From Actinacidiphila acididurans (lineage in GTDB: Bacteria > Actinomycetota > Actinomycetes > Streptomycetales > Streptomycetaceae): a stretch of DNA of 64,000 nt. Positions 33,275 through 41,312 of the stretch are shown in pieces (the stretch's first letter is position 1; every line of letters begins with the position of its first letter). A model generated the notes under the pieces. The model saw only the letters and a list, made by a program, of their open reading frames with translations, had not been told where the DNA came from and did no database searches. The DNA is taken from the NCBI RefSeq assembly GCF_016918855.1, contig NZ_JADKYB010000003.1, positions 434,001 to 498,000 of the forward strand, written 5' to 3'. The position numbers were made by a program, and so were the translations under genes.

Positions 33275-34066
33275 TCAGGCGGCCTGCGGGCTCGTGTCGC
33301 CGAGGCCGCTGGACGGCTTGCGGCTGCCCGCGTTCACCGGGGCGGTGGGGTTGAGCCGGTAGGCGGCCTCGACCACGGCCCGCTCGCGCCACAGGTGGTA
33401 AAGGGCCATCGAGAAGATGTAGGAGCCCATGACGTTGGCGATGAAGTGCCACCACAGGCGGTACGTGGACAGGCCCGGGCCGGGCTGGGTGGCGCCGAAC
33501 CAGGTGGACAGGCCGATGGCCCGGTCGGCCCCGAACCAGACGGACAGCGTCAGCGACAGGTGCTCAAGACCGTGGATGCCCTGCATCCACACGCCCATCT
33601 TGCCCCAGCGCCGGGTCTGCGTGGACCGGGAGTGCCGGGTGATGACCATGACCGCGGCCAGGCCGGCCAGGAAGATGAAGTTGCCGACCAGGTGCAGGAT
33701 CTCCATGCCCAGCGTCGGGTGGGAGGTGTCGACCTGACCGAAGCCCTTGGCCAGGCCCGAACCCCACGGGGTCATCCAGGCAGGGTCGTTGGGGTGCCGG
33801 ATCCAGTAGCCCGCCTGCGCGACGTGCTCCTGGAGGTGGCCGATCTGCCCGACGATCCCGATGGTGATGACCACCGCACTGGCCCGGAACACCCAGCGCT
33901 TGCCAGGGGTGCGGTTGGCGTACCAGAGGCCCACCACCGCCGCCCACATGGCCACGGCCCACAGCAGCAGAAGGATGGCCCCCGTGACATCCATTCCTGA
34001 CACATGATGGCCCATCTGCATGCCCGGCATTTCGGGCATGGTGGGCATGCTCGGCTCGTGCAACAC
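33275..34066 (-). CDS. Met/His-rich N-terminal membrane protein, DUF6008-like
   Basis: 263 residues from GTG 34066, behind an excellent GGGGGAA ribosome site. Residues 5-22 are MPTMPEMPGMQMGHH-type, with methionines alternating with Pro/Gly, then six or so membrane segments (ILLLLWAVAMWAAVVGLWYAN, FLAGLAAVMVIT, YIFSMALYHLW) holding many conserved-looking His residues (GQIGHLQEHVAQAGYW, GMEILHLVGN, GIHGLEHLSLT, LWWHFIANVMGS). Met/His-rich tails are typical of copper-handling proteins, and the membrane histidines could bind haem or copper. The family resembles DUF6008 as I remember it; no direct function known. Confidence 0.78.
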   Translation of the reverse strand: MLHEPSMPTMPEMPGMQMGHHVSGMDVTGAILLLLWAVAMWAAVVGLWYANRTPGKRWVFRASAVVITIGIVGQIGHLQEHVAQAGYWIRHPNDPAWMTPWGSGLAKGFGQVDTSHPTLGMEILHLVGNFIFLAGLAAVMVITRHSRSTQTRRWGKMGVWMQGIHGLEHLSLTLSVWFGADRAIGLSTWFGATQPGPGLSTYRLWWHFIANVMGSYIFSMALYHLWRERAVVEAAYRLNPTAPVNAGSRKPSSGLGDTSPQAA

Positions 34067-34355
34067 GACGTTCCCCCATCTCGGACGTTGCTCCGATGGT
34101 TTCGCCCTCCCTCCCGAGCTGGGTGGTTCTGGTCGTGCCCGGGGGTGGCGTGACGGCCATCACGGTAGGCGCCGGTTCTGCTGCGGTGTTGTCGCAGGTT
34201 GCTCTTTCCCGTGGCAATACGGCCCAGCCATGTGCCACCGGCTGACGCGGCCCCTTACCGGCGGCCGTCGGCCCCACCGGCGTCCAACCGCTTCTGCTGC
34301 GCCTGCCGTACGTCCCCTGGTCCCGTCCGGCAGCCGATCCGGACGATTCGCGGGG
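34067..34355. other. intergenic region with weak inverted repeat
   Basis: Between the membrane protein start and the aldo/keto reductase stop. CGTGA (34149-34153) and TCACG (34160-34164) form a short inverted repeat around CGGCCA, a possible operator for the leftward membrane protein gene. No gene seen. Confidence 0.3.
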
Positions 34356-35384
34356 TCAGGCGGCGGAGCGGTCGTCGGCAGGGCGGCGGCGCAGCGCGGG
34401 CTGCTTGATGGCGGGCGGGTTGTACGCCATGTCGAGCGTGCCGACGTCGGTGCCGGGCGGCACGATGGCGTCGATCTCGTCCAGGACGTCGTCGGGCAGG
34501 GTGATCTCGGCGCCGGCCAGGAGGTTGTCGAGGTGGTCCATGGTGCGCGGCCCGATGATCGCGGAGGTGACGCCCGGGTGGGCGATCGCGAAGGCCATGG
34601 CGAGGTGCGTCAGCGGGATCCCCGCCTTGTCGGCGACGAGGAGGAGCTGTTCCACGGTGTCGAGCCGGCGCTCGTCGCGCAGGTGCTGGAAGCCGAAGGC
34701 GGCCCGGTGGGTGTCGGCCTGCTGGTCCTTGCGGTAGCGGCCGGTGAGCAGGCCGCCCGCGAGGGGGCTCCAGACCATGGTTCCCATCCCGTACCGCTCG
34801 CAGACGGGCAGGACCTCGCGCTCGATGCTCCGGTTGAGGATCGAGTACGGCGGCTGTTCGGTGCGGAACCGCACCAGGCCGCGCCGCTCGGCGACCCACT
34901 GCGCCTCGACGATGTCCGAGGCGGGGAAGGCGGAGGTGCCGATCGCCCGGACCTTGCCGGCGCGGACCAGGTCGGTGAGGGCGGAGAGGGTTTCCTCCAC
35001 GTCGGTGTCGGGTGCGGGGCGGTGCACCTGGAACAGGTCGACGTGGTCGGTCTGGAGCCGGCGCAGCGAGTCCTCCAGCGCGCGGGTGAGCCAGCGCCGC
35101 GAGTTGCCCTGCTGGTTGGGGTCGTCGCCCATCGGCAGGTGGGCCTTGGTGGCCAGGACGACGTTGTCGCGGCGGCCCTTGAGGGCCTTGCCGACGATTT
35201 CCTCGGACTCGCCGCGCGAGTAGGCGTCGGCGGTGTCGACGAAGTTGATGCCCGCGTCGAGCGCCTTGTGGATGATGCGGACGGAATCGTCGTGGTCGGG
35301 GTTGCCGATGGCGCCGAACATCATCGCGCCGAGGCAGTACGGGCTGACCTTGATGCCGGTCCGGCCCAGCGTGCGGTACTTCAC
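34356..35384 (-). CDS. aldo/keto reductase
   Basis: 342 residues from GTG 35384, with GGAGGAGAACC directly upstream. VKYRTLGRTGIKVSPYCLGAMMFG, INFVDTADAYSRGESEEIVGKAL (Asp and Tyr of the tetrad), VLATKAHLP (Lys) and LQTDHVDLFQVHRP (His) are all in place, so it is an active NADPH-dependent reductase of the YajO/YghZ-like group. Cytoplasmic. Two similar palindromes and a TetR gene lie upstream in divergent orientation, so it is most likely induced by an aldehyde or ketone sensed by that regulator. Confidence 0.92.
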   Translation of the reverse strand: MKYRTLGRTGIKVSPYCLGAMMFGAIGNPDHDDSVRIIHKALDAGINFVDTADAYSRGESEEIVGKALKGRRDNVVLATKAHLPMGDDPNQQGNSRRWLTRALEDSLRRLQTDHVDLFQVHRPAPDTDVEETLSALTDLVRAGKVRAIGTSAFPASDIVEAQWVAERRGLVRFRTEQPPYSILNRSIEREVLPVCERYGMGTMVWSPLAGGLLTGRYRKDQQADTHRAAFGFQHLRDERRLDTVEQLLLVADKAGIPLTHLAMAFAIAHPGVTSAIIGPRTMDHLDNLLAGAEITLPDDVLDEIDAIVPPGTDVGTLDMAYNPPAIKQPALRRRPADDRSAA

Positions 35385-35437
35385 GGTTCTCCTCCGGTAT
35401 GGGCTGATGCCGCCGAGGCGCGCTATGCTCGCGTAAG

Positions 35438-35479
35438 CGGAACACTGTTCGGCTTCAACAATACGGAGCATTGTTCCGG
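35438..35479. promoter_or_regulatory. paired TetR operators in a divergent promoter
   Basis: CGGAACACTGTTCGG at 35438-35452 and CGGAGCATTGTTCCGG at 35464-35479 share the CGGAxCA-TGTTC-GG layout, 26 bases apart. They lie between the aldo/keto reductase gene and the TetR gene, with a TATGCT-like -10 element at 35424 on the plus strand. Confidence 0.7.
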
Positions 35480-35507
35480 TTGGCAAGAGGGGGGAGGGGG
35501 ACACGCC

Positions 35508-36104
35508 GTGGACGACGACTCGAAGGGCGGGGAGCAGCCCCGCAGGCGCGTGCGCGCCGACGCGCAGCGCAGCATCGACACCCTGCTGGCCGCGGCGGCC
35601 GAGGTGTTCGCCGCCTCCGGTGTGGACGCCCCCGTGCGGGAGATCACCGCCAAGGCGGGCGTCGGCGCGGGCACCCTCTACCGGCACTTCCCGCAGCGCT
35701 CCGACCTCATCGCCGCAGTCTTCCGCCACGAAGTCGACGCCTGCGCCGAGGCGGCCCCCGCCCTGTCCGCGCAGTACGAGCCGGTCGAGGCCCTCACCCG
35801 GTGGCTGCACCGCTTCGCGCAGTTCGTCGCTGCCAAACGCGGCCTCAAAGCGGCCCTGCACTCCGGCGACCCCGCCTACAGCAGCCTGCCGACGTACTTC
35901 AGGAAGCGCTTCGTCCCCGTCCTGTCGGAACTCCTGGACGCTGCCACCACGTCCGGCGACATACGGTCCGACGTGGTCCCGTACGACCTGCTGCGTGCGA
36001 TGGGCGACATCGTCGCGCCGGACGACCACGGCTACACCCAGCGCATGATCACCCTGCTCGTCGACGGGCTCCGCTACGGCACCCGGCGTACGCAGCCGGC
36101 CTGA
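35508..36104 (+). CDS. TetR-family regulator of the aldo/keto reductase
   Basis: 198 residues from GTG 35508, after a GGGGGAGGGGG stretch. HTH: SIDTLLAAAAEVFAASG, VREITAKAGVGAGTLYRHFPQRSDLIAAVF, the common SACE_7040-like TetR pattern. The C-terminal ligand domain (FVAAKRGLKAALHS ... YDLLRAMGDIVAPDDHGYTQRMITLLVDGL) is typical of repressors next to an aldo/keto reductase or SDR. Two palindromes lie just upstream and probably serve both genes. Overlaps nothing; convergent with the XRE gene at 36134. Confidence 0.9.
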   Translation: MDDDSKGGEQPRRRVRADAQRSIDTLLAAAAEVFAASGVDAPVREITAKAGVGAGTLYRHFPQRSDLIAAVFRHEVDACAEAAPALSAQYEPVEALTRWLHRFAQFVAAKRGLKAALHSGDPAYSSLPTYFRKRFVPVLSELLDAATTSGDIRSDVVPYDLLRAMGDIVAPDDHGYTQRMITLLVDGLRYGTRRTQPA

Positions 36105-36133
36105 GCGGCTGTACGAGGGGTGACCGACTGTCG

Positions 36134-37021
36134 TTACCGGGGCGGCGTCGGCCGGGCCGGCTGCGCCCCGCCGGAGCCGGCGTGGTCCGCCGCCCAGGCG
36201 GAGAGCACCTGCAGGGCCTCGTCCGAGGGTGACCCGGGATCGGCGAGGAAGGTGAACAGGATCTGGTCCGGGTCGCCAGGAAACGTCAGCGCCTCCGTGC
36301 GAAGCGTGAGAGGGCCGGCGAGCGGGTGATGGAGATGCTTGACGTCGTGGCCCGGCTGGACGACTTTCTGTCCGGCCCACCAGCGGCGGAAGGGTTCGCT
36401 CTTCATGGACAGCTCGCCCACCAGCTCGGCGGTGCGGGTGTCGTCGGGATGGCGGGCAGCGTCCATCCGCAGCATGCCGACGAACACGACGGCGACCTGC
36501 TCCCAGCTGTCCGCGAAGAGCGAGCGGGCGGCCTCGTCGAGCATGATCCAGCGTGCGGCGTTGCGGTCCCGGGCGGGCGCCGCCTCGAAGTCGGCGAGCA
36601 GAGCGCGGGCCATCCGGTTGGTGGCCAGGACGTCGGTGCGGCGCCCCATCACGAAGGCGGGCGTGTCGCCGAGGCGGGCAAGGAGCGCGTGCACCCCGGG
36701 GCGCACCTTCTGCGCGGTACGAGGGGTGCGGCGGCGGCTCGCGGGAGGCCGGCGCGCCACGGTGTGCAGGTAGCTGCGTTCGGCCGGATCGAGCCGCAGC
36801 GCGGTGGCCAGGGCGTCGAGGACCGACTCCGAGGGAGTGATGGGCCTGCCCTGCTCCAGGCGCGTGTAGTAGTCCACGCTGACGCCGGCCAGCGCCGCCA
36901 GTTCCTCCCGGCGCAGCCCGGGGACCCGGCGGGGCGCCGCGTCGTGAAGGCCTGCCTGCTCGGGATTCATCGCCGCGCGCCGGGCGCGCAGGAAGTCGGC
37001 GAGCCCTTCGTTCCGCTCCAT
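36134..37021 (-). CDS. XRE-family regulator with MmyB-like sensor domain
   Basis: 295 residues from ATG 37021 (the open frame extends upstream without family match). Residues 1-75 are the HTH (LADFLRARRAAMNP, VPGLRREELAALAGVSVDYYTRLEQG), then LDALATALRLDPAERSYLHTVA leads into the MmyB-like ligand domain with DVLATNRMARAL, WIMLDEAARSLFADSWEQVAV and HPLAGPLTLRTEALTFPGD. Such proteins are usually activators or repressors of the divergent gene, here the SDR at 37216. Effector unknown (fatty acids are bound by some members). Confidence 0.9.
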   Translation of the reverse strand: MERNEGLADFLRARRAAMNPEQAGLHDAAPRRVPGLRREELAALAGVSVDYYTRLEQGRPITPSESVLDALATALRLDPAERSYLHTVARRPPASRRRTPRTAQKVRPGVHALLARLGDTPAFVMGRRTDVLATNRMARALLADFEAAPARDRNAARWIMLDEAARSLFADSWEQVAVVFVGMLRMDAARHPDDTRTAELVGELSMKSEPFRRWWAGQKVVQPGHDVKHLHHPLAGPLTLRTEALTFPGDPDQILFTFLADPGSPSDEALQVLSAWAADHAGSGGAQPARPTPPR

Positions 37022-37215
37022 GACCTCATCGTCGCGCACGCCGGCGAACCCTGTCGTGGCGAAGGTGGCCCTCCGCATCCCAGGAACGAGCGGGCCGGTT
37101 CGGCCGTGGCCGCACGGGTCCGCCGGCGGTTGGCTGGAGAGCGGGACGCCGCCCGGCTGTCCCGTACCCACCGCCGTACGCAGGTCGTACGGCCCACCCG
37201 CAGGGAATCTCCGAC

Positions 37216-38043
37216 ATGCCTTCCACCTGGCTCGTCACCGGCGCGACCTCCGGCTTCGGCCGTCTCGTCACCGAGCGCGCGCTCGCCGCAGGCGCCCACG
37301 TGATCGCCGTCGGCCGCCGCGCCGACCGGCTCGCCGATCTGGCCGCGCAGGCCCCGCAGGGGCGGATCACCACGCTCCCGCTGGACATCACCGCCCCCGA
37401 CGCGCAGGAGGTCCTGGCCGACGCCGTACGGTCGGCGGGACGCCTGGACGTCCTGGTGAACAATGCGGGTTACGGACTGTTCGGGTCCGTCGAGCAGACC
37501 GGCGCCGACGAGACGCGCGCGATCTTCGACACCAACGTGCTGGCCAACCTCGCCGTCCTACGCGCCGCGCTGCCCGCCCTGCGGGCCTCCCGCGGCCGGA
37601 TTCTCCAGATCTCCTCCCTCATCGGCCAGTTCGCCTGGCCCTCCTCGGGCCTGTACTCGGCGTCCAAGGGCGCCGTGGAACTGCTGAGCGAGGCCCTCGC
37701 CCACGAACTGGCCCCCACCGGCGTGAAGGTCACCATCATCGAACCGGGCATGTTCGCCACCGAGTTCGCCACCAGCAGCCATGTCGTCGCTCCCGACGAG
37801 ACCTACGCACCCACCGTCGGGAAGTTCCTCACCGACCTGTCCGCCCTGCCGGCCGACGCCTTCGGGCCGCCCGAGGCCGTGGCCGACGCGATCATGGCGG
37901 TAGCCGCCCTGGAGGAGCCGCCCCTGCGCCTGGCCGTCGGCGCGGACGCGATTGAGCAGATCCGGGCCTCCCTCCACTCCCGCCTGGCCGAACTCGAGCG
38001 CTGGCAGTCCTTCCCGCGCGAAGCGGTCGGTGAGCGCGTCTGA
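37216..38043 (+). CDS. short-chain dehydrogenase/reductase
   Basis: 275 residues. TWLVTGATSGFGRLVTERALAAG is the TGxxxGxG cofactor site, LVNNAGYGLFGSVEQT the NNAG block, ISSLIGQFAWPSSGLYSASKGAVELLSE the Ser-Tyr-Lys triad. Classical SDR of the oxidoreductase/SDR-family type often found divergent to MmyB-like XRE regulators. Substrate unknown. The intergenic region to the XRE gene (37022-37215) has no strong palindrome. Confidence 0.92.
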   Translation: MPSTWLVTGATSGFGRLVTERALAAGAHVIAVGRRADRLADLAAQAPQGRITTLPLDITAPDAQEVLADAVRSAGRLDVLVNNAGYGLFGSVEQTGADETRAIFDTNVLANLAVLRAALPALRASRGRILQISSLIGQFAWPSSGLYSASKGAVELLSEALAHELAPTGVKVTIIEPGMFATEFATSSHVVAPDETYAPTVGKFLTDLSALPADAFGPPEAVADAIMAVAALEEPPLRLAVGADAIEQIRASLHSRLAELERWQSFPREAVGERV

Positions 38044-38090
38044 CGCTCCAATAGCCCCGCGACGTGAAGCGGCGCCGGAACGTTTCCCCG

Positions 38091-38125
38091 CGGCACCCGG
38101 CACCCGGCACCCGGCACCCGGCACC
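38091..38125. repeat. five-copy 7-base tandem repeat
   Basis: CGGCACC repeated five times without mismatch, 48 bases after the SDR stop and before the convergent TetR stop. Likely replication slippage; could vary in copy number between strains. Confidence 0.9.
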
Positions 38126-38193
38126 GACTCCGCCCCGCGGGGAGCGCTGATCCGAGGCCGGCGCGGGGGAGTGGTTCGGCGTGGAACTCGGCC

Positions 38194-38823
38194 TCAGGAC
38201 AGGAGGTCGTGCTCCGGCAGCGGCTCGTGCGCGTGCCGGCGCGCGACGTCAGCGGGCACGCCGAGCATGACCAGCAAGTGCAGGCACAGGTCGTCGGCGA
38301 CCTCGGCCGCGTCGAGCTGCGGATCGGCCTCCAGCATTTGCAGGGTGCCGAGTACGGCGCCCGCCACCGCCATCAGTGCGCGGTCGACGGTCCAGCCGGT
38401 GAAGGACCCGTCCTGGAACCCCTGGCGCAGGTCCCTGCGCAGTCGCGGGACCAGGCCCTCATCGCGCAGCAGCATCGAGGTGCCCAGGCCGATGACCAGC
38501 CGGATCACCTCCGGCTGGAGCGGTGGCAGCCGGCAGGTCAGCCGTACGCCCAGGGCGAAGGCGTCCATGCCGGTCAGGCCGTCGGCCAGCTCGTCGACGA
38601 GCCGGCCGTGCAGCTCCATCGTCTCGACGATCACCGTGTCGAAGAGCGTCTCCTTGTCCGGGAAGTGGGTGTAGAAGGACCCGAAACCCATGTCGGCCTC
38701 TTCGGTCAGCTCCTGGATGCTGATCGACGTACGCCCCTCGGCGAGTGCGCGCCGCGCGACGTCGATCAGAGCCGCCCGCTTGGCGGCCCGCTTGCGTGCG
38801 ACGCGTGAGACGACCTCAGCCAT
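38194..38823 (-). CDS. TetR-family regulator of the aromatic operon
   Basis: 209 residues from ATG 38823. HTH: ALIDVARRALAEG, ISIQELTEEADMGFGSFYTHFPDKETLFDTVI, which matches TetR proteins such as those controlling aromatic or lipid catabolism. The ligand domain has MDAFALGVRLTCRLPP and MLLRDEGLVPRLRRDLRQGF. The perfect inverted repeat at 38935-38952 lies between this gene and the divergent operon beginning at 39164, so the protein is the likely repressor, released by the pathway substrate or an intermediate. Confidence 0.88.
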   Translation of the reverse strand: MAEVVSRVARKRAAKRAALIDVARRALAEGRTSISIQELTEEADMGFGSFYTHFPDKETLFDTVIVETMELHGRLVDELADGLTGMDAFALGVRLTCRLPPLQPEVIRLVIGLGTSMLLRDEGLVPRLRRDLRQGFQDGSFTGWTVDRALMAVAGAVLGTLQMLEADPQLDAAEVADDLCLHLLVMLGVPADVARRHAHEPLPEHDLLS

Positions 38824-38934
38824 GTACGTCCTCTGGTTGTGTTCCGGAGCCGGCGCGCCCGGGCGCCGGGCAAGCATCGTAGCCAGCGGGCCCGCGGCGG
38901 TGCCGGTGTCCCGGGGTTGGTTCCCCTCTCAAAA

Positions 38935-38952
38935 TTTGATGATGGCATCAAA
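38935..38952. promoter_or_regulatory. operator of the aromatic operon
   Basis: TTTGATG-ATGG-CATCAAA, perfect 7-base arms with a 4-base spacer, in an AT-rich island (38931-38954). A half-site GATCAAAAT follows at 38964. Positioned 112 bases from the TetR start and 212 bases from the operon start; the 38953-39163 stretch has no supported gene and is probably a long leader. Confidence 0.75.
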
Positions 38953-39163
38953 AATGCTTGCCAGATCAAAATCGAGCGGACATCCTTGGCGACGTGCCCC
39001 GCCGGACGGGCGGGCGCAGCGACGGGAGGTCCTCGATGCGGCCAACACCACCGATCGGCCACGGTGCTGTGCGTGCGGCCTGCGCCGCGGCGGCTACGAG
39101 GGCACCTCACCGTCGAACGCGGCCTCGCGACGGTCGAGTCCGGACCGGAGCGAGGGCGGCCCG

Positions 39164-40186
39164 ATGACCGAGCCGGGCCAGGCGGCCGTGGACGGCGGCC
39201 TCATCGACGTGCACGCCCATTTCCTGCCGACGTGGTACGTCGACCTGGCGCGTGGGCACGGCCACCACGTGCCGGACGGCATGCCCGCCTGGCCGGCCTG
39301 GGACCTGCGGACGCACCTGGACCTGATGGACGAGCGCCGGATCAGCCGGGCGCTGCTCTCCCTGTCGTCCCCCGGCATCGCGCTCGGACCGGACGTCGAT
39401 CTGCCGGCCCTGGCCCGGCGGGTCAACGAGGACGGGGCGGGGCCGGCCCGGACCCGCCCCGACCGTTTCGGCCTGCTGGCCTCCCTGCCGCTTCCCGACG
39501 TGGACGCCGCACTCGCGGAACTCGACCATGCCCTCGACCGGTTGGGCGCGGACGGCGTCGTCCTGCCGACCCACGCCGGCGGGACGTACCTCACCGATCC
39601 CGCCCACGAGCCCCTGTGGTCTGCGCTGGCCCGGCGGCAGTGCGTCGTCCTGCTGCACCCGACCTCGCCCGTGGGGTCGGAGCACACCGGGCTCGGCCTC
39701 CCGCCGCCGATGATGGAGTTCCTCTTCGACACCACCCGCGTCGTGCTCGGGCTCGCCCTGGCCGGCACACTGTCCCGCCACCCCGGACTGCGGCTGGTGA
39801 TCCCGCACGCCGGCAGCCTCGTGCCCCTGCTCGTGGACCGCGCCGCGCTGTTCCAGCTCGGGATGCGGATGGGCCTGCCGCCGGACGACCCCGAACATGA
39901 CGTGCCCGGCGTCGCGGAGGCTCTCGCCGGCCTGTGGTGGGACCTGGCCGGCACCCCGACGGCGACCCACGTCGGCGCGCTCGTGGAGCGGTTCGGACCG
40001 CAACGGCTCGTGTACGGCAGTGACTTCTGCTTCACCCCACCGATCGCGGTGGACCTCCAGCTCGGGTTGCTCGACCAGGTGTGGGCCGGGCTCGACGCCC
40101 TCGAACCGTGGCGCCCTCTGACGCGGGCGAACGCCGAACGCCTGATCCGCCGACCGACCCCACCCCGAGGAGGCAGCGGTGCCTGA
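39164..40186 (+). CDS. ACMSD-like amidohydrolase (probable decarboxylase)
   Basis: 340 residues from ATG 39164 (GGAGCGAGGG upstream). VHAHFLPTWYVD gives the metal-binding HxH, VLLHPTSP and VIPHAGSLVPLL the further His ligands, VYGSDFCFTP the metal Asp. This is the amidohydrolase group of ACMSD, gamma-resorcylate and related decarboxylases, which remove CO2 from an aromatic or ring-cleaved acid. First gene of a five-gene operon; it overlaps the dioxygenase gene by 8 bases. In this context it may decarboxylate a meta-cleavage product or the starting aromatic acid; the order of steps is not determined. Confidence 0.87.
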   Translation: MTEPGQAAVDGGLIDVHAHFLPTWYVDLARGHGHHVPDGMPAWPAWDLRTHLDLMDERRISRALLSLSSPGIALGPDVDLPALARRVNEDGAGPARTRPDRFGLLASLPLPDVDAALAELDHALDRLGADGVVLPTHAGGTYLTDPAHEPLWSALARRQCVVLLHPTSPVGSEHTGLGLPPPMMEFLFDTTRVVLGLALAGTLSRHPGLRLVIPHAGSLVPLLVDRAALFQLGMRMGLPPDDPEHDVPGVAEALAGLWWDLAGTPTATHVGALVERFGPQRLVYGSDFCFTPPIAVDLQLGLLDQVWAGLDALEPWRPLTRANAERLIRRPTPPRGGSGA

Positions 40187-41312
40187 GCGGCACGATGGCC
40201 ACAGCGATCTGCACAGCGAGCGGGGCGCTCTGGCCGGGGAACACCCCGGCCGGGTGAAGAACCCCGTGATCAAGGTGTACGACCTCGCCTGGCTGGAGTT
40301 CCAGAAGCCCGACCTGGTACGAGCCGAGGCGTTCGCACACGCCTTCGGATTCGTCACGGCCCTGCGCACCAGCTCCGAGCTCCACCTGCGCGGGACGGAC
40401 GCCGGCTCGCCGTGCGTGATCATCCGCAAGGGCCCGCGCTCCCGGTTCCTCGGCCCCGCCTTCCGTGCCGCGGACGACGCCGACCTGCTACGGCTCGCCG
40501 AGGCGACAGGGGTTCGGCCCCGGCCCCTCCCGGAGACGCTCGGCGGGACCGTCACCGACGTACGCGACCCCGGCGGCCTCGGCGTCCGCGTCGTCTCCGG
40601 CACCCACGAACTCCCGCCGCTGCCGGCGCAGCAGCCGCTGACCTGGAACAGCGGACCGTATCCGAAACGCACCAACAGCCCGCAACGGCCCTCGCGCGAA
40701 CCGGCGAAGGTACGACGCCTCGGACACGTCGTGCTGCAGTCCACGACCTACCGGCGCAGCCTCGACTGGTATCTGCAGCACCTCGGCCTGATCGTCAGCG
40801 ACTTCCTGTACTACCGGGGCCAGCGCGAGCGCGGTCCGACGATGAGCTTCATCCGGTGCGACCGCGGCACGATCCCCACCGACCACCACACGCTGGCGAT
40901 GACACTCGGTCCGGCCAACCGCTACGTCCACTCCGCCTACCAGGTCGCCGACCTCGACGCCATGGCCGCCGGAGGCGAGTACCTCCTCGATCACGGCTAC
41001 CACCGGTCGTGGGGGATCGGCCGCCACGTCCAGGGCAGCCAGTTGTTCGACTACTGGCGCGACCCCGACGGCTTCCTCGTCGAACACTTCGCCGACGGCG
41101 ATGTCTTCGACTGCACCCTCGAGCCGGGCTGGGCCCCCATGACCGCCTCCGGGCTCGCCCAGTGGGGACCCCCGGTCACGCCCGACTTCCTGAACGTCGC
41201 CGTCGGGCGCCGGCTGCTCGGACAGGCGCGCGACGTCGTGGCCGCTCTGCGCGCCGGCAACGAGTTCGACCTGTCCCGTCTGTCCGGCCTGCTGAAGGTG
41301 GCCCGCTCATGA
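40179..41312 (+). CDS. type I extradiol dioxygenase (VOC family)
   Basis: 377 residues from GTG 40179. Two VOC domains: the first (about 28-140) has lost metal ligands; the second has VRRLGHVVLQSTTYRRSLDWYLQHLGL with the first iron His, YVHSAYQVADLDAMA with the second His, and FDYWRDPDGFLVEHFADGD with the Glu. This is the layout of Fe(II) extradiol enzymes that open catechol-type rings at the meta position. An N-terminal extension of about 30 His/Asp-rich residues is unusual and the start might lie later. Overlaps both neighbours (8 and 4 bases). Confidence 0.88.
   Translation: MPERHDGHSDLHSERGALAGEHPGRVKNPVIKVYDLAWLEFQKPDLVRAEAFAHAFGFVTALRTSSELHLRGTDAGSPCVIIRKGPRSRFLGPAFRAADDADLLRLAEATGVRPRPLPETLGGTVTDVRDPGGLGVRVVSGTHELPPLPAQQPLTWNSGPYPKRTNSPQRPSREPAKVRRLGHVVLQSTTYRRSLDWYLQHLGLIVSDFLYYRGQRERGPTMSFIRCDRGTIPTDHHTLAMTLGPANRYVHSAYQVADLDAMAAGGEYLLDHGYHRSWGIGRHVQGSQLFDYWRDPDGFLVEHFADGDVFDCTLEPGWAPMTASGLAQWGPPVTPDFLNVAVGRRLLGQARDVVAALRAGNEFDLSRLSGLLKVARS

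Noticed and set aside
34020..35507. N-terminal extension of the TetR gene through the aldo/keto reductase
   Set aside because: The frame is an antisense shadow of the reductase; the GTG at 35508 with a strong ribosome site is the real start.
38091..38125. Possible CRISPR array
   Set aside because: Unit is 7 bases without spacers; a simple tandem repeat.
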